NCBI GenBank assembly: GCA_023386045.1
Contig: JAEWKK010000018.1
Coordinates: 124,001-188,000, forward strand
Reading direction: 5' to 3'
DNA: 64,000 nt
Source of the DNA: Bacteroidota bacterium
Lineage (GTDB): Bacteria; Bacteroidota; Bacteroidia; Chitinophagales; Chitinophagaceae
Shown: one piece after another, positions 42,727-51,170 of the stretch
Layout of the letters: every line of letters begins with the position of its first letter
How positions within the stretch are numbered: position 1 is the first letter of the stretch
Position numbers and translations under genes: made by a program
The notes under the pieces: generated by a model
What the model was told of the DNA's origin: nothing
Seen by the model: the letters and a program-made list of their open reading frames with translations, nothing else
Databases searched by the model: none

Positions 42727-43791
42727 ATGCTCGACAAACTGGAAGCCATAAAAGCAAGATTTGATGACCTGGGTGTTTCCCTCACCAATCCCGAAGTCAT
42801 TGGTGATAATAAGAAGTTCGGCCAGCTTTCCAAAGAATATCGTAGCCTGGAGAAGATCGTTACTTCTTACGAAGCCTATAAAAAATTACTAGATGATGTT
42901 GCCTTTTACAGGGAAGCGCTGAATGGTCCCGACGAAGAAATGCGTGAGCTTGCAAAAACAGAATTGCCCGAAGCTGAAGAGAAAAAAGAAAAAATGGAAT
43001 CGGCCATCAGGCAGATGCTCATTCCTAAAGATCTGCAGGATGAAAAAAATGCCATTATAGAGATCAGGGCAGGCACCGGTGGAGATGAAGCCAGTTTATT
43101 CGCCGGGGACCTGGCAAGAATGTACCTGAGGTATTGCGAAAACAGGGGCTGGAAAACCGCTATTCTTTCTGAAAATGAAGGTGCTGTTGGAGGTTATAAA
43201 GAGATTCAAATTGAAGTTGCAGGTGACGATGTGTATGGCACACTCAAGTTCGAAAGCGGTGTGCACAGGGTTCAAAGGGTTCCAGATACCGAAGCAAGTG
43301 GAAGAGTTCACACGAGTGCAGCCACCGTGGCTGTGATGCCCGAAGCGGAAGAAGTGGATTTTGAACTGAAGGAAAGTGATGTAAAGATGGAAACGGCAAG
43401 AAGTGGAGGCGCAGGTGGACAGAACGTGAATAAAGTGGAGACCAAGGTTTTGCTCACACATATTCCAACAGGAACAGTTGTGATCTGCCAGACAGAACGC
43501 ACACAGCTGGGCAACCGTGAGAAAGCCATGCAAATGCTTCGCACAAGGTTATACGAAGAACAGGTGAGGAAACAGGAGGAAGAGATCTCCAGGCATAGGA
43601 AAAGTCTTGTAAGTACGGGCGACCGAAGTGCCAAGATCAGGACTTATAATTTCCCACAGGGAAGAGTGACAGACCACCGTATTGGGCTCACTCTATATAA
43701 TCTCCAGGAAGTTTTGAATGGCAATATTGGAGAATTGATCGAAGCCCTGCAGTTCGCAGAAAATGCTGAAAAAATGACCAAACAGAATTGA
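42727..43791 (+). CDS. prfA: Peptide chain release factor 1
   Basis: 354 residues. RF1 reads UAA and UAG and triggers peptide release. The GGQ catalytic loop is in ARSGGAGGQNVNKVETKV. The codon-recognition region reads HRVQRVPDTEASGRVHTSAATVAVMP; the tripeptide site is P-D-T here where E. coli has P-A-T, still fitting RF1 (P-x-T) and not RF2 (SPF). The N-terminal helices and C-terminal DRSAKIRTYNFPQGRVTDHRI are standard. No frameshift site is present. A 430-base gap with an inverted repeat and a candidate small RNA follows. Confidence 0.97.
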   Translation: MLDKLEAIKARFDDLGVSLTNPEVIGDNKKFGQLSKEYRSLEKIVTSYEAYKKLLDDVAFYREALNGPDEEMRELAKTELPEAEEKKEKMESAIRQMLIPKDLQDEKNAIIEIRAGTGGDEASLFAGDLARMYLRYCENRGWKTAILSENEGAVGGYKEIQIEVAGDDVYGTLKFESGVHRVQRVPDTEASGRVHTSAATVAVMPEAEEVDFELKESDVKMETARSGGAGGQNVNKVETKVLLTHIPTGTVVICQTERTQLGNREKAMQMLRTRLYEEQVRKQEEEISRHRKSLVSTGDRSAKIRTYNFPQGRVTDHRIGLTLYNLQEVLNGNIGELIEALQFAENAEKMTKQN

Positions 43792-44214
43792 CGGATTTGT
43801 GGATGTTTTCCCGCAGCTTCAATCTAATAGTTTAAACTAACCGCTTTTTTTACGAGAATAATTTCGCAGCTGAAATTTTATTCACCGAAAAATCACTCGG
43901 AGAATATCGAACAGATGAACAAGGAATTTTGATTTAAGAAGTTAGCTGTTTATCGTGTTATCCCCTTTCCTTCGACATTCCTTGTTCATTATTCTTCTGT
44001 TCGATATTCTGAACCTCGCGAATGCCCTAAGGAGTTTTACCTCTCTCTGTTCTGGCATCATTTTTTCTATTATTAAACCAGCCGATGTTCTTTGGATAGT
44101 TTTGAAACCCTTAACAGTTCAACGGAAACAATTGGCAACATATTTGCGTTAATAGTGTAGTTCTTCTCACATAAAAGCAGTCAATTTTCTCATAAGCAGT
44201 TAGTTTTGGTTGCG
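43792..44214. other. Intergenic region after prfA
   Basis: About 420 bases with no supported protein gene. It contains the inverted repeat at 43901-44010 and the start of the candidate small RNA near 44152. Confidence 0.7.
43901..44010. repeat. Large imperfect inverted repeat (110 bp)
   Basis: The left arm 43901-43927 begins AGAATATCGAACAGA and ends TGAACAAGGAAT. The right arm 43977-44010 is its reverse complement, except for a seven-base insertion between the 15-base and 12-base blocks. The spacer of 49 bases is AT-rich. All 27 bases of the left arm are matched. It could be a MITE-like element or a large RNA hairpin. No transposase is linked. Confidence 0.85.
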
Positions 44215-44245
44215 ACCCCTGTTTCTACAGGGGTTTATTTTTTTT
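44152..44245 (+). ncRNA. Candidate small RNA ending in an orphan terminator
   Basis: A near-consensus -7 element CATATTTG (44139-44146) is followed by about 90 bases ending in a strong plus-strand terminator. No plus-strand gene ends within 400 bases, so the terminator lacks an obvious client. The body contains the direct repeats CATAAAAGCAGT (44170-44181) and CATAAGCAGT (44191-44200). The 3' end is antisense to the last codons of the vanZ-like gene. No Rfam family is recognised. Confidence 0.4.
44215..44245 (+). terminator. Strong plus-strand terminator overlapping the vanZ-like stop codon
   Basis: ACCCCTGT and ACAGGGGT form a perfect 8-bp stem around TTCT, followed by a long T-rich run. 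The hairpin includes the minus-strand TAG of the vanZ-like gene (44225-44227). Confidence 0.85.
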
Positions 44246-44605
44246 ATAGACCTTGTGCCAGATCCATACGCCAATTAAACTGCCGGCTATATCAAATGCA
44301 AGATCGTAAAGATCAAAATCGCGATTAGGAATCCAGTTTTTCTGCACGATCTCTACCGCCAGTCCATAAACTGCCGCAATCATCAAAAACAATAATGTAT
44401 ACCGCTTCTGTCCCTGGTTAAAGGAGGAGCAAAAAAGAAAGAGTAAGACGACAAAAACTCCTGTATGTACCCATTTGTCCAGGTAGATTTTTGAAAACCA
44501 GCTTTCCTTAGGCAAGGCAGAGCCAGGCAGAAAAAATAGCAGGGTAATAAATAAAAGCCAGCTAAAGGCTAGCCATCGCATGCGCAGGATATTCCATTTC
44601 AGCAT
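44225..44605 (-). CDS. VanZ-family membrane protein
   Basis: 126 residues with three or four membrane segments: LAFSWLLFITLLFFLPGSALP, TGVFVVLLFLFCSSF, YTLLFLMIAAVYGLAVEIVQ and FDIAGSLIGVWIWHKVY. The E-I-V-Q and N-R-D-F-D-L-Y-D-L-A-F-D sequence is the VanZ-like signature. Family function outside the glycopeptide-resistance context is unknown. It lies 66 bases after gcvH on the same strand but has its own exact -7 element four bases before the ATG. Its last codons overlap a plus-strand terminator. Confidence 0.88.
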   Translation of the reverse strand: MLKWNILRMRWLAFSWLLFITLLFFLPGSALPKESWFSKIYLDKWVHTGVFVVLLFLFCSSFNQGQKRYTLLFLMIAAVYGLAVEIVQKNWIPNRDFDLYDLAFDIAGSLIGVWIWHKVYKKNKPL

Positions 44606-44609
44606 CTGG

Positions 44610-44617
44610 CAAAACTA
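44610..44617 (-). promoter_or_regulatory. -7 element (TAGTTTTG) four bases before the vanZ-like start
   Basis: Exact TAnnTTTG on the minus strand, then CCAG, then the ATG at 44605. It is the third case of this exact spacing in the window. Confidence 0.6.
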
Positions 44618-44671
44618 GGCTCAACCCTTCAGGATTGAAATTAATTGTAAAGAAAATACCTCTTGAAAAGA

Positions 44672-45049
44672 TTATCCAACAAGAGCCTGGTAGGCAGCGG
44701 CATCCATCAATCCATCCAGGTCAGAATTGTTATCCAGCTTCATCTTTACCATCCAGCCCTGTCCATAAGGATCAGTATTAACCAGGTCAGGACTGCTATT
44801 GAGATTTGGATTGACTTCTGTAACCGTTCCATCCACAGGAAGATAAAGATCTGAAACAGTTTTAACTGCTTCCACGGTACCAAAAACTTCACCGGCTTTC
44901 AGCGGCTGACCTTTGGACTCAATTTCAACATATACAATATCACCCAGTTCATGTTGTGCAAAATCGGTGATACCTACAATCGCAGTATCGCCTTCCATAC
45001 GGATCCATTCGTGGTCTTTGGTATAACGCAGATTCTCTGGAAAATTCAT
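44672..45049 (-). CDS. gcvH: Glycine cleavage system H protein
   Basis: 125 residues. GcvH carries the lipoyl arm that shuttles the aminomethyl group between P, T and L proteins. Signatures: LRYTKDHEWIRMEGD, AQHELGDIVYVEIESKG, GTVEAVKTVSDLYLPVDG (the lipoylated Lys is in EAVKTVS) and NTDPYGQGWMVKM. Length is normal. gcvP and gcvT are not adjacent. A one-mismatch -7 element (TAATATTG followed by CACC) lies about 20 bases upstream. Confidence 0.97.
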   Translation of the reverse strand: MNFPENLRYTKDHEWIRMEGDTAIVGITDFAQHELGDIVYVEIESKGQPLKAGEVFGTVEAVKTVSDLYLPVDGTVTEVNPNLNSSPDLVNTDPYGQGWMVKMKLDNNSDLDGLMDAAAYQALVG

Positions 45050-45149
45050 AAGCCTGATTTAGGGTGCAATATTAAGCATGGTTTCAAGGATTAAAAAATG
45101 ATTTCCATAACCATCTCAAAATGCCAGTTGTTTTAAAAATCCTTTCCTG

Positions 45150-45851
45150 TTATTTTTTTCTTTTGACCAGCCTTACAGAAATGATCCTCATATCCGTTTT
45201 GGGACGGTCCCTGTCAGGTCCCGGGCTGGTTGCAGTAGTTGCAATTTTGTCGACAACATCAAGTCCTTTCACCACTTCACCAAATACCGTATAGTGCTGA
45301 TCAAGTTGAGGCGTTCCCCCAATGGTTTGATAAAGCTTCCTATGTTCAGGAGGCAATTGATAGCCCTTCAATCGTATCGTTTGAATGGAATCCAGCTGGT
45401 GCTCATTAAAAACCCGTCCCTGCACTATATAAAACTGGCTGCCACTGCTACTTCTTTCAGGATTCACATCATCGCCCATCCTTGCTGCTGCCAGCGCCCC
45501 TTTCTTATGAAACAGGCTGGTTCTGATCTCGGCAGGAATGGTATAACCAGGTCCGCCATTTCCCAGCGGTATTCCGGGTCCGGCCTTTTTACTTTGCGGA
45601 TCACCGGCCTGGATCATAAATCCGGATATCACACGGTGAAAAAGGATGCTGTCAAAATATTTCGATTTGACAAGCTTTAGAAAATTATCACGGTGCAATG
45701 GCGTAGAATCGTACAACCGCAATACGATGGTACCCGCGGTTGTTACCATTTCAACATCTTTTTTCCGGTCCTTCTTTTTGATTTTGATCTCCTGTTGTGC
45801 AGGAGCTGTCATTGACATCAGCAGGAGGAAAAGAACAAGCAGCTTTCTCAT
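45150..45851 (-). CDS. Exported cyclophilin-type peptidyl-prolyl isomerase
   Basis: 233 residues. A signal peptide (MRKLLVLFLLLMSMTAPAQ) is followed by a basic stretch and a cyclophilin domain: VEMVTTAGTIVLRLYDSTP, FHRVISGFMIQAGDPQ, the substrate site SGSQFYIVQGR, and YTVFGEVVKGLDVVDKI. FHRV and FMIQAGDP are the catalytic Arg and Gln region. Protein folding in the periplasm is the likely role. Its ATG directly follows the stop codon of the 115-residue gene upstream (45852), so the two are translationally linked. Confidence 0.94.
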   Translation of the reverse strand: MRKLLVLFLLLMSMTAPAQQEIKIKKKDRKKDVEMVTTAGTIVLRLYDSTPLHRDNFLKLVKSKYFDSILFHRVISGFMIQAGDPQSKKAGPGIPLGNGGPGYTIPAEIRTSLFHKKGALAAARMGDDVNPERSSSGSQFYIVQGRVFNEHQLDSIQTIRLKGYQLPPEHRKLYQTIGGTPQLDQHYTVFGEVVKGLDVVDKIATTATSPGPDRDRPKTDMRIISVRLVKRKK

Positions 45852-46199
45852 TTAAAGTAATTCATTTTGTTGAAAATAAAGCAGGATGTGGTCTTTTAAA
45901 AAATTTTCCTGTTCGGCGGGATGCATATTGGGCATGGCCATCAACTGCCTGAAATGCGGCCATCCTTCTTCATCCACATGCGAAAGTTCATAATAGCCAC
46001 TTGGCATTAAAACCGTGCAGACAGCAATATGCATCAGATCCTGTTTCTGTTCTTTAGTAAACTTTTCATGCACCTCTCCTAATTCCTGGATCCCTATCAT
46101 AAACAACACAGATTCAACATCGGGCTTTTTGCCAAACCTTTCAATCAGTTTTTCTTCCAGCTTCCACCAGCGGCTTTGCAGGTCATCACTATAATTCAT
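45852..46199 (-). CDS. Conserved hypothetical protein (115 aa), cyclophilin partner
   Basis: 115 residues, soluble, acidic and aromatic-rich (MNYSDDLQSRWWKLEEKLIER, then SVLFMIGIQELGEVHEKF and LSHVDEEGWPHF). No family is recognised, though it looks like a conserved Bacteroidota protein. Its stop abuts the cyclophilin start without a spare base. A one-mismatch -7 element (GATATTTG) ends five bases upstream of its ATG. Divergent from serS. Confidence 0.8.
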   Translation of the reverse strand: MNYSDDLQSRWWKLEEKLIERFGKKPDVESVLFMIGIQELGEVHEKFTKEQKQDLMHIAVCTVLMPSGYYELSHVDEEGWPHFRQLMAMPNMHPAEQENFLKDHILLYFQQNELL

Positions 46200-46283
46200 G
46201 CCGGCAAATATCGGCTTTCATCATTACATGCTTTTCATGTCATTGCGGCCAGCCTTTGTTAATAGAAACAGGCATCAAGGTTT

Positions 46284-46291
46284 TATCTTTG
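46284..46291 (+). promoter_or_regulatory. -7 element (TATCTTTG) for serS
   Basis: Exact TAnnTTTG followed by TCCCC, 23 bases before the ATG at 46315. A TTTG lies at 46255-46258, slightly farther upstream than the usual -33 spacing. Confidence 0.55.
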
Positions 46292-46314
46292 TCCCCACTT
46301 AAATTTTTAGAATC

Positions 46315-47583
46315 ATGTTGCAGCTGGCCACATTGCGTAATCATACAGAACTGGTGAAAGAACGTCTTGCCATCAAAAATTTCAAAGAGATCAACCTGGT
46401 AGATGAGATCATTGCCCTTGATGATGAAAGAAAAAAACTCACTTTTCGTTTTGATGAGACCAAAGCGCAGATCAATGCCGCTTCCAAAGAGATCGGCATG
46501 CTGATGGGCAAGGGTGATAAGGCTGCAGCAGAAAGCAGGAAGAAAGATGTGGAAGGATATAAAAACAGCCTGGAGCCCATCCAGAAAGAACTGGAAGCTG
46601 CAGAAAACAAACTCCAGGATCTGTTGGTACGACTTCCCAACCTGCCATCAGAAAAAGTTCCTAAGGGCAAAACTCCTGAAGACAATGAAGTGGTAAGATC
46701 TGGTGGCAGCAAGCCTCAGCTTCCTGAAGGTTCCGTACCACACTGGGACCTGGCGAAAAAATTTGACCTGATCGATTTTGAATTGGGAAACAAGATCACG
46801 GGCAGTGGCTTTCCCGTGTATAAAGGCAAGGGCGCCAAATTACAAAGAGCCCTGATCCAGTATTTCCTGGATTATAATACCAAAGCGGGTTACATGGAAT
46901 ACCAGCCACCGCATATGGTGAACGAGGCTTCGGCCTATGGTACAGGACAATTACCCGACAAGGAAGGGCAGATGTATCATGTAACTGTTGATAATTTTTA
47001 TCTCATTCCAACAGCAGAAGTGCCGGTTACCAATATTTACCGTGATGTAATTCTTAAAGAATCCGAACTCCCCGTTAAGATGACTGCTTATACACCCTGT
47101 TTCAGAAGAGAGGCGGGTAGTTATGGGAAAGATGTGCGGGGACTAAACCGCCTGCACCAGTTTGACAAGGTTGAGATCGTGCAGCTGACACATCCTGATA
47201 ACAGTTATGAAACGCTGGAAGCCATGGTTGATCATGTTGAAAAGCTGTTGCAGTCGCTGGGATTGCACTACCGTATACTCAGACTATGCGGTGGCGATAT
47301 GAGCTTTACTTCAGCACTTACTTATGATTTTGAAGTGTATAGTGCAGCGCAGGAAAAATGGCTGGAAGTAAGTTCTGTTTCCAACTTTGAAAGTTTCCAG
47401 GCCAACCGCATGAAGATCCGTTTCAAAGATGCCGGTGGTAAATCGCAACTGGTGCATTCATTGAATGGAAGTTCACTTGCTCTTCCAAGAATTTTGGCAG
47501 CACTGCTGGAAAATAATCAAACAGAGAATGGCATCCTGTTGCCCTTACCTCTTCATTCTTATTTTGGCGGTGAGATGATTTAA
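46315..47583 (+). CDS. serS: Seryl-tRNA synthetase
   Basis: 422 residues. The N-terminal tRNA-binding coiled coil (about 30-110) has the pattern KAQINAASKEIGMLMGKGDKA. The class II core shows GKGAKLQRALIQYFLDYN, PTAEVPVTNIYRD (motif 2 region), FRREAGSYGKDVRGLNRLHQF and ALPRILAALLENNQ (motif 3). It charges tRNA-Ser and, where used, tRNA-Sec. Length and architecture are standard. Confidence 0.97.
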   Translation: MLQLATLRNHTELVKERLAIKNFKEINLVDEIIALDDERKKLTFRFDETKAQINAASKEIGMLMGKGDKAAAESRKKDVEGYKNSLEPIQKELEAAENKLQDLLVRLPNLPSEKVPKGKTPEDNEVVRSGGSKPQLPEGSVPHWDLAKKFDLIDFELGNKITGSGFPVYKGKGAKLQRALIQYFLDYNTKAGYMEYQPPHMVNEASAYGTGQLPDKEGQMYHVTVDNFYLIPTAEVPVTNIYRDVILKESELPVKMTAYTPCFRREAGSYGKDVRGLNRLHQFDKVEIVQLTHPDNSYETLEAMVDHVEKLLQSLGLHYRILRLCGGDMSFTSALTYDFEVYSAAQEKWLEVSSVSNFESFQANRMKIRFKDAGGKSQLVHSLNGSSLALPRILAALLENNQTENGILLPLPLHSYFGGEMI

Positions 47584-47889
47584 TGTATTGGGTTGATTCA
47601 AATAGAATTGCCCGCTAACTTTTCCTTTGTATAATTCAATGTTAAACAGATTTTCATGTGCATAGGATCTGGTTTTTTCATTTCATATTAGATTTCTAAA
47701 TCAACTGCATATGAAAAGATTACTCCTGCAACTTACGGGCATGGACTGTAAGTTCCTGCCTGCTATCAATAGAATATTCAACTATCGATTTACTTAAAGT
47801 AAAGCTTTACCACATGTCTTTCTCACGATGATGTTGAGAAGGATTTTACCTCAATTCATCAATTTTATCAACCAGTCAAAATCAACATT
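47584..47889. other. AT-rich intergenic gap with a 28-codon open frame
   Basis: 306 bases. The only open frame worth mention is 47711-47797 (plus), starting MKRLLLQLTGMD. Its basic-hydrophobic start could be the remnant of a signal peptide, but it lacks homology I can see. There is no tRNA fold or terminator. Confidence 0.5.
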
Positions 47890-48582
47890 ATGCAACTACG
47901 TTTACTTATCATTTGCATTCTTATGATAACTTATCAAAGCATGCATGCGCAAATTTCAAAAGGATCACATTTTCTTGGAGGCTCCCTGGGCTTTGCCAAC
48001 AGCAAAGAAGAAAACCAGGCTGGAACTTCAACCAGCACATCATCTTCAGATAACTGGAATATAAATCTTCAATACGGAAGAGCCTTTGCAGATAACCGCA
48101 TTGTCGGTCTTTACCTTTTTACAGGTGGTAACAATACCAAATCAAATGGAGGTTTTACTTCCAACCAGTCTAAATCCAATACAATTGGTGGGGGCGCTTT
48201 TTTCAGGCAGTATTATGGCCTCTCCTCCCGATGGTATGTATTTGGAGAAGTTCAGGCAGGTTATAGTCATACAGAAGAACAGGTAAAGGTGGACAATAAT
48301 GTAGTTTCTAAAGGCAAAGGCTGGATGGCATCTACAAGCCTGTCTCCCGGACTTTCTTTTGCAGCATCACGTAAACTGCAATTTGAGATAGAGCTAAGCA
48401 ACTTCCTGAGTTTTTATTATTCTGATTTTAATTCCCGGAGCTTTTTCGCAAATGGTTCATTAAACCAGGAAACAGATCGAAAACAATTCGTGGGACAGGC
48501 AAATTTGAATCCTGTTAGCAGTATTTCAATTGGAGTCAGGTGGATAATTCCTACGAGGCAGAAAAATTCATCACCTAGCTAA
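47890..48582 (+). CDS. Outer-membrane beta-barrel protein
   Basis: 230 residues. A signal peptide (MQLRLLIICILMITYQSMHAQ) precedes alternating polar/aromatic strands: KGSHFLGGSLGFANS, NWNINLQYGRAFADNRIVGLYLF, NTIGGGAFFRQYYGLSSRWYVF and LQFEIELSNFLSFYYSDF, ending SSISIGVRWIIPT. The pattern is that of an 8-strand OmpX/PorT-like barrel. No function is assignable. Its last 12 bases overlap the 3' end of the convergent AlkB gene. Confidence 0.82.
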   Translation: MQLRLLIICILMITYQSMHAQISKGSHFLGGSLGFANSKEENQAGTSTSTSSSDNWNINLQYGRAFADNRIVGLYLFTGGNNTKSNGGFTSNQSKSNTIGGGAFFRQYYGLSSRWYVFGEVQAGYSHTEEQVKVDNNVVSKGKGWMASTSLSPGLSFAASRKLQFEIELSNFLSFYYSDFNSRSFFANGSLNQETDRKQFVGQANLNPVSSISIGVRWIIPTRQKNSSPS

Positions 48583-49620
48583 TGCAGCTTTTTTTGCGCG
48601 CTTGTTCATCACATGAAACCAGGCGGGAGGAATGGTAGCCAGCAGCATCATGCCCGGGTAACCAGTTGGCATTTGAGGAGAATTTTCATGATGTCTTAAA
48701 ACCTGGTATTTCCTGCTGGCGAGGTAATGATGATCGCTATGCCGGCTTAGCTCAAACAACATCACCCTTCCTATTATATGGTTGCTGTTCCAGCTATGTG
48801 CAGGAAGGGTTCTCTCCCATTTGCCATGAGCAATTTCCTTACGCTGCAATCCATAATGTTCTATATAATTCACAGTCTCCAGCAGTAATATTCCCTGCAC
48901 GGCAGCCAGAAGAAAAAGCAGCAGTGCTGTCCAACCAAATATCAGGAAAATTACAACCAGCAACGAAAGTTGCATCAGTTGAAAGCGTAACATCTGGTTA
49001 TGTAGTGTGAAGATTTTTCTGCCTTTCTTTCTTAGATCTTTTGCGGCGAGTTCCCAGGCACTCAGGTAACTGAACACGATGGATCGAAAATGAAAACGGT
49101 ACAATGATTCACCATATCGTGCACTGCTGGGATCATGAAGTGTGGCTACCCTTTTATGATGCCCTTTGTTATGCTCTATAAAGAAATGCATGTAAAGAGA
49201 AGTAAGTAAAAGTGACTGGGCTGCGCGCTGTTCCCATTTATTGACCCGGTGTCCCAGTTCATGACCCACATTGATGCCCATCACTCCACAGAGCAGACCC
49301 ATGACCATGGTTTTTCCCACCAGGTCAATCGTAGCATATTCATTAAAGCTTACCTGGTAAAGAAATACCGCCAGCGCAAAATATTGAAGCGGCACTACCA
49401 GGTAAAGCATGAGATCATATAATTTGTTTCGACGGGCCAGTTCTTCCTCAGCTTCCGACAAATTAGAGTCATCGGGCTTCATGAAAATTTCCAGCAAAGG
49501 AATAAATACCCAGGAGTAAATAACAGGTAACCAAACGATCCAGCCTGAAGATAAAAAGGAAACGATGGCTCCAAAGTAGAGCAGGAAGGGCGAGAAATAT
49601 TTAAAAACACGGATTTTCAT
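48571..49620 (-). CDS. alkB: Alkane 1-monooxygenase (AlkB-type membrane hydroxylase)
   Basis: 349 residues with about six membrane segments. The diiron His boxes are complete: HELGHRV (near residue 120), EHNKGHHKRVAT, NYIEHYGLQR (the fourth, AlkB-specific motif) and RHSDHHY. This marks it as a true AlkB relative and not a generic fatty-acid desaturase. AlkB oxidises medium-chain alkanes or fatty acids at the terminal carbon with rubredoxin. No rubredoxin gene is nearby. An exact -7 element (TAAATTTG) lies eight bases upstream of the ATG. Confidence 0.93.
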   Translation of the reverse strand: MKIRVFKYFSPFLLYFGAIVSFLSSGWIVWLPVIYSWVFIPLLEIFMKPDDSNLSEAEEELARRNKLYDLMLYLVVPLQYFALAVFLYQVSFNEYATIDLVGKTMVMGLLCGVMGINVGHELGHRVNKWEQRAAQSLLLTSLYMHFFIEHNKGHHKRVATLHDPSSARYGESLYRFHFRSIVFSYLSAWELAAKDLRKKGRKIFTLHNQMLRFQLMQLSLLVVIFLIFGWTALLLFLLAAVQGILLLETVNYIEHYGLQRKEIAHGKWERTLPAHSWNSNHIIGRVMLFELSRHSDHHYLASRKYQVLRHHENSPQMPTGYPGMMLLATIPPAWFHVMNKRAKKAALAR

Positions 49621-49628
49621 GGCCTTTC

Positions 49629-49636
49629 CAAATTTA
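49629..49636 (-). promoter_or_regulatory. -7 element (TAAATTTG) for alkB
   Basis: Exact TAnnTTTG on the minus strand, eight bases before the ATG at 49620. The leader would be only a few bases long. Confidence 0.5.
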
Positions 49637-49715
49637 AAAAATATCCGGATGGCGGCGGGTTCTTTTAAACCGTTCGTATTTTAACAGGTCTGAAACCAAA
49701 TTTTTAATTCCCCGC

Positions 49716-51170
49716 ATGATTTCCAACCAGCTTAAAAATCAGCACCTTATGTGGCGTGCCGGCTTCGGGCCTGCTTCCATTCAGCTTTCCCAACTCAGGG
49801 AACTTAAACCCACCGATTTATTCAAAGCACTTCAAAAAGCTTCTTCCAAAAAACCGGAATTCCTTGATGCTACCGATGATTACCTGAAAGGAATTTTTAA
49901 AGGAATTCAGGAAGAGGGTATTAAAAGAAATGAACTGGAAAGAGAGGATAGAAAAAAACTGCAGCAGCAAACAAGGGAAGCCATAAAAAGCCTGAACCTG
50001 ATGTGGCTGGATGAAATGGTGGACAGCAAGGCTCAGCTGCGCGAAAAGATGGCTTTCTTCTGGCATGGGCATTTTGCATCCAGGAACCTGAATGTTTTTT
50101 ACCAGCAGCAACTGCTGGATGTGATACGTGTTAATGCGCTTGGAAATTTCAGGGATCTATTGCAGGAAGTATCCAAAAGCGCGGCCATGCTGAATTTTTT
50201 AAATGCCAATCAGAATCGCAAGGGGCATCCCAATGAAAATTTTGCAAGAGAAGTGATGGAGCTTTTTACGCTTGGCCGGGGCAATTATACAGAGGTTGAT
50301 GTGAAAGAAGCCGCACGTGCGTTTACAGGATGGGGTGCCAATCTCAAGGGTGAATTCATTTTCCGAAGGTTCCAGCACGATGATGGAAATAAAACAGTTT
50401 TAGGAAAGACTGGAGCATTAACTGGTGAAGAAGTACTGGATCACCTGGTTGACCAGAAACAGACAGCCCTTCATATCACTACAAAGATCTACCGCTTTTT
50501 TGTGAATGATATTCCGGATAATTCAAGGATCAACTGGCTGGCAGACAGGTTTTACCAGTCAGGGTATGAGATCTCAAAATTGATGGAGGATATTTTCACT
50601 TCCGAATGGTTCTATGATGAAAAAAATATGGGTACGAAGATCAAATCGCCTGTTGAATTGATTGCAGGCATCAGGCGTATGTTACCCATGGAGCTGGAGA
50701 ATATAGAATCTCAACTGATCATACAACGTATTCTTGGGCAGATGCTTTTCTATCCGCCCAATGTGGCAGGATGGCCGGGAGGAAAATCCTGGATCGACAG
50801 TTCTTCATTGATGATGCGACTGAGATTACCACAACTTTTTACAGACATTGACCAGATGAATGTTACGCCCAAGTCGGATGATGACCAGATGATGGGTATG
50901 GATAAGATGGAAAAAATGCAGGGAAAGAATCAGGGAGGAAAAGGTGCAAAACCTATTAAAGCTACGATTGACTGGAAAGATTACGTGCAAAGTTTCAATA
51001 GTGTTCCCCGCGAAGAATTAGTGAATGCCATCAGTCTTTCGCTTTTACAAATCAAACCGGGCTATTCAACTGATCTGATTCAGAAACATGCAAATTCAGA
51101 AAGCCGTGAAAGTTTTATCAGGACCGCTACCATCCAGGTCATGAGTACACCTGAATACCAGATGTGCTAA
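49716..51170 (+). CDS. DUF1800-domain protein
   Basis: 484 residues. The DUF1800 signature is plain: KMAFFWHGHFASRNLNVFYQ, then NANQNRKGHPNENFAREVMEL and FTLGRGNYTEVDVKEAARAF followed by TGWG. A middle Met/Lys/Gln-rich insertion (about 395-420: MMGMDKMEKMQGK) is unusual. DUF1800 genes are nearly always beside a DUF1501 gene, as here (51315). The pair is of unknown function and appears in secreted contexts. No signal peptide is evident in this protein. Confidence 0.92.
   Translation: MISNQLKNQHLMWRAGFGPASIQLSQLRELKPTDLFKALQKASSKKPEFLDATDDYLKGIFKGIQEEGIKRNELEREDRKKLQQQTREAIKSLNLMWLDEMVDSKAQLREKMAFFWHGHFASRNLNVFYQQQLLDVIRVNALGNFRDLLQEVSKSAAMLNFLNANQNRKGHPNENFAREVMELFTLGRGNYTEVDVKEAARAFTGWGANLKGEFIFRRFQHDDGNKTVLGKTGALTGEEVLDHLVDQKQTALHITTKIYRFFVNDIPDNSRINWLADRFYQSGYEISKLMEDIFTSEWFYDEKNMGTKIKSPVELIAGIRRMLPMELENIESQLIIQRILGQMLFYPPNVAGWPGGKSWIDSSSLMMRLRLPQLFTDIDQMNVTPKSDDDQMMGMDKMEKMQGKNQGGKGAKPIKATIDWKDYVQSFNSVPREELVNAISLSLLQIKPGYSTDLIQKHANSESRESFIRTATIQVMSTPEYQMC

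Noticed and set aside
43901..44010. Intrinsic terminator for prfA
   Set aside because: The arms are far too long, the loop is 49 bases and no T-run follows; it is better treated as an inverted-repeat element.
47711..47797. 28-codon frame with a signal-peptide-like start
   Set aside because: Too short, no ribosome-binding context, no exact promoter element and no recognisable homology; only mentioned in the gap description.
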